NCBI GenBank assembly: GCA_016927475.1
Contig: JAFGMO010000091.1
Span: 62,001-126,000, forward strand
DNA length: 64,000 nucleotides
Reading direction: 5' to 3'
Source of the DNA: Candidatus Aminicenantota bacterium
Lineage (GTDB): Bacteria; Acidobacteriota; Aminicenantia; Aminicenantales; Aminicenantaceae
Within the stretch, counting starts at the first letter, position 1. Each line of letters starts with the position of its first letter. The notes under the pieces were generated by a model that ran no database searches, was not told the origin of the DNA, and saw nothing but the letters and a program-made list of their open reading frames with translations. Below are positions 63,005 to 64,000 of the stretch, one piece after another. A program made the translations under genes and the position numbers.

Positions 63005-64000
63005 ATGATAGTCCATCATTTTTTTATTAAAGGGATCGCCCATAGTTCTTATCTGATCGGTGGGCAGAACAAGTGTGCGATCGTTGATCCCCGAAGGGAT
63101 GTTCAGGTCTATATTGATGCCGCCCGTGATATGGACCTGGAAATCACCCATATTCTGGAGACCCACCTTCACGCTGATTTTATTTCGGGCCATCTTGACC
63201 TGGCCCGGAAAACAGGCGCCAGAATTTTTGCGCCAAAGAGCGCCCGCTGCCGATTTGAACATGTGCCTCTGGCCGAGGGGGATACGTTTCGTTTGGAAGA
63301 CATGAAATTTTCCGTCCTGGAGACGCCCGGCCATACTCCGGAACATATCAGCTATGGCGTAACGGATACGGCCCGGGGCAAAGATCCGGTGGCGGTTTTT
63401 TGTGGCGATACACTTTTTGTCGGCGATGTCGGGAGGCCGGATCTCTTTCCGGGAATGGCCGAGAAGCTTGCCTCAAAGCTCTACGACAGCTTGTTTGCAA
63501 AGCTTCTCAAGCTTCCTGATTTTTGCGAGGTTTATCCGGCCCATGGTGCCGGTTCCCTCTGTGGACGGGCCATGGCCGCTAAGAGGACGAGTACCATCGG
63601 ATATGAGAAAAAATACAACGATGCCCTTCAAATAAAAGACAGGGTGAAGTTTATCAGGTCGCTCACATCGGATATGCCCCCCGCTCCTGATCATTTCAGC
63701 CGATGCAGTGAGATCAACCGCAGGGGGCCGAACATTGTAGAGGATCTACCGCCGATGGAAGGATGGAAACCCCGCGTTTTCGCCCGGAAGATAAAAGGGA
63801 AAAATGTCATCATTCTTGATGTCCGGTCCTACAGCGCCTTCGGCGGTCAGCATTTAGGAGGCTCGACGGCGATAGATAGTGGCGGCAACTTCGCCACTTT
63901 TGCCGGCTGGGTCCTTCCTCCTCAGGCTGATATCGCTCTCGTGGCCGAAGACCGAAAACAGGCCGAAGAAGCGGTGGTCTGGTTAAGAAGGGTGGGGCTT
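63005..64000 (+). CDS. MBL-fold / rhodanese persulfide dioxygenase-like protein (CstB/ETHE1 type), 3' truncated
   Basis: The first 332 residues are in the window and the frame is open at the edge. The beta-lactamase fold has THLHADFISGH, ETPGHTPEHIS, GDTLFVGDVGRPDL, and VYPAHGAGSLCG, the pattern of bacterial persulfide dioxygenase-rhodanese fusions. A rhodanese domain begins at ~255 (NVIILDVRSYSAFGGQHLGGSTAID) without a visible active-site Cys so far. It would oxidise persulfides (glutathione or coenzyme A type) to sulfite. GGGAG precedes ATG 63005, just after repeat G. Confidence 0.9.
   Translation, partial: MIVHHFFIKGIAHSSYLIGGQNKCAIVDPRRDVQVYIDAARDMDLEITHILETHLHADFISGHLDLARKTGARIFAPKSARCRFEHVPLAEGDTFRLEDMKFSVLETPGHTPEHISYGVTDTARGKDPVAVFCGDTLFVGDVGRPDLFPGMAEKLASKLYDSLFAKLLKLPDFCEVYPAHGAGSLCGRAMAAKRTSTIGYEKKYNDALQIKDRVKFIRSLTSDMPPAPDHFSRCSEINRRGPNIVEDLPPMEGWKPRVFARKIKGKNVIILDVRSYSAFGGQHLGGSTAIDSGGNFATFAGWVLPPQADIALVAEDRKQAEEAVVWLRRVGL

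Overview
The window reads as ordinary bacterial chromosome of moderate GC, with coding on both strands and no rRNA, tRNA or CRISPR array that I can see. Gene content points to the Acidobacteriota / Candidatus Aminicenantes side of the tree. The clues are a VWFA-related protein of the 'acidobacterial' type, an ASPIC/UnbV-type VCBS protein, large Ser/Thr kinases ending in TPRs, several sortilin-like BNR proteins, and secreted M14, M24, S9 and M48 peptidases. This is inference from gene families; there is no phylogenetic marker here.

Layout. 1-5.2 kb: end of a BNR-repeat secreted protein, then a SAM methyltransferase, a pentapeptide-TM-TPR protein and a polysaccharide flippase. 5.2-8.3 kb: a 150-bp repeat and a large NACHT-type NTPase with an N-terminal nuclease-like domain, a possible defence gene. 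8.3-14 kb: SH3b protein, M48 lipoprotein peptidase, CHASE2 adenylate cyclase, two-TM K+ channel with RCK domains, membrane protein. 14-17.4 kb (minus strand): a compact aromatic operon (DAHP synthase, chorismate mutase, prephenate dehydrogenase), then a tandem AbrB-fold protein with a quinone reductase. 17.4-28.7 kb: ICMT-like methyltransferase, a membrane protein, a DPP-IV-type peptidase and a set of glycosyltransferases and GT39-like membrane proteins. 29-35.3 kb: secreted VCBS protein, BNR/BACON-like protein, VWFA-related protein. 35.6-43 kb: ArsR regulator with a structured leader, a class III aminotransferase, PilZ protein, cysteine-desulfurase-like protein, Cdd1-like HhH protein and a second BNR protein. 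43-47 kb (minus): hydantoin/dihydropyrimidine operon (hydantoinase, AGCS symporter, unknown protein, racemase). 47.8-54.2 kb: metzincin-TPR fusion, zinc-ribbon/kinase/TPR protein, GT2. 54.4-62.4 kb: one run of secreted peptide-degrading functions (a degenerate M14 and an intact M14, a third BNR protein, M24 aminopeptidase P). The end holds an SLC13 permease remnant and a CstB/ETHE1-type MBL-rhodanese protein cut by the window edge.

The most unusual content lies between genes: a modular family of dispersed repeats with shared inverted ends (CCTG-N3-TATTCA / TGAATA-N3-CAGG). About 181-bp copies carry a conserved core whose helices are kept by compensatory changes between copies. About 150-bp copies carry instead a long imperfect palindrome, and one copy is a hybrid of the two. 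This looks like a non-autonomous mobile element or a structured RNA/ssDNA family, and I do not recognise it. Other points for a second look are the nuclease-like/NACHT protein, the dead/active M14 pair, the metzincin-TPR fusion, and the leader before the ArsR gene, which has partial TPP-riboswitch-like motifs.
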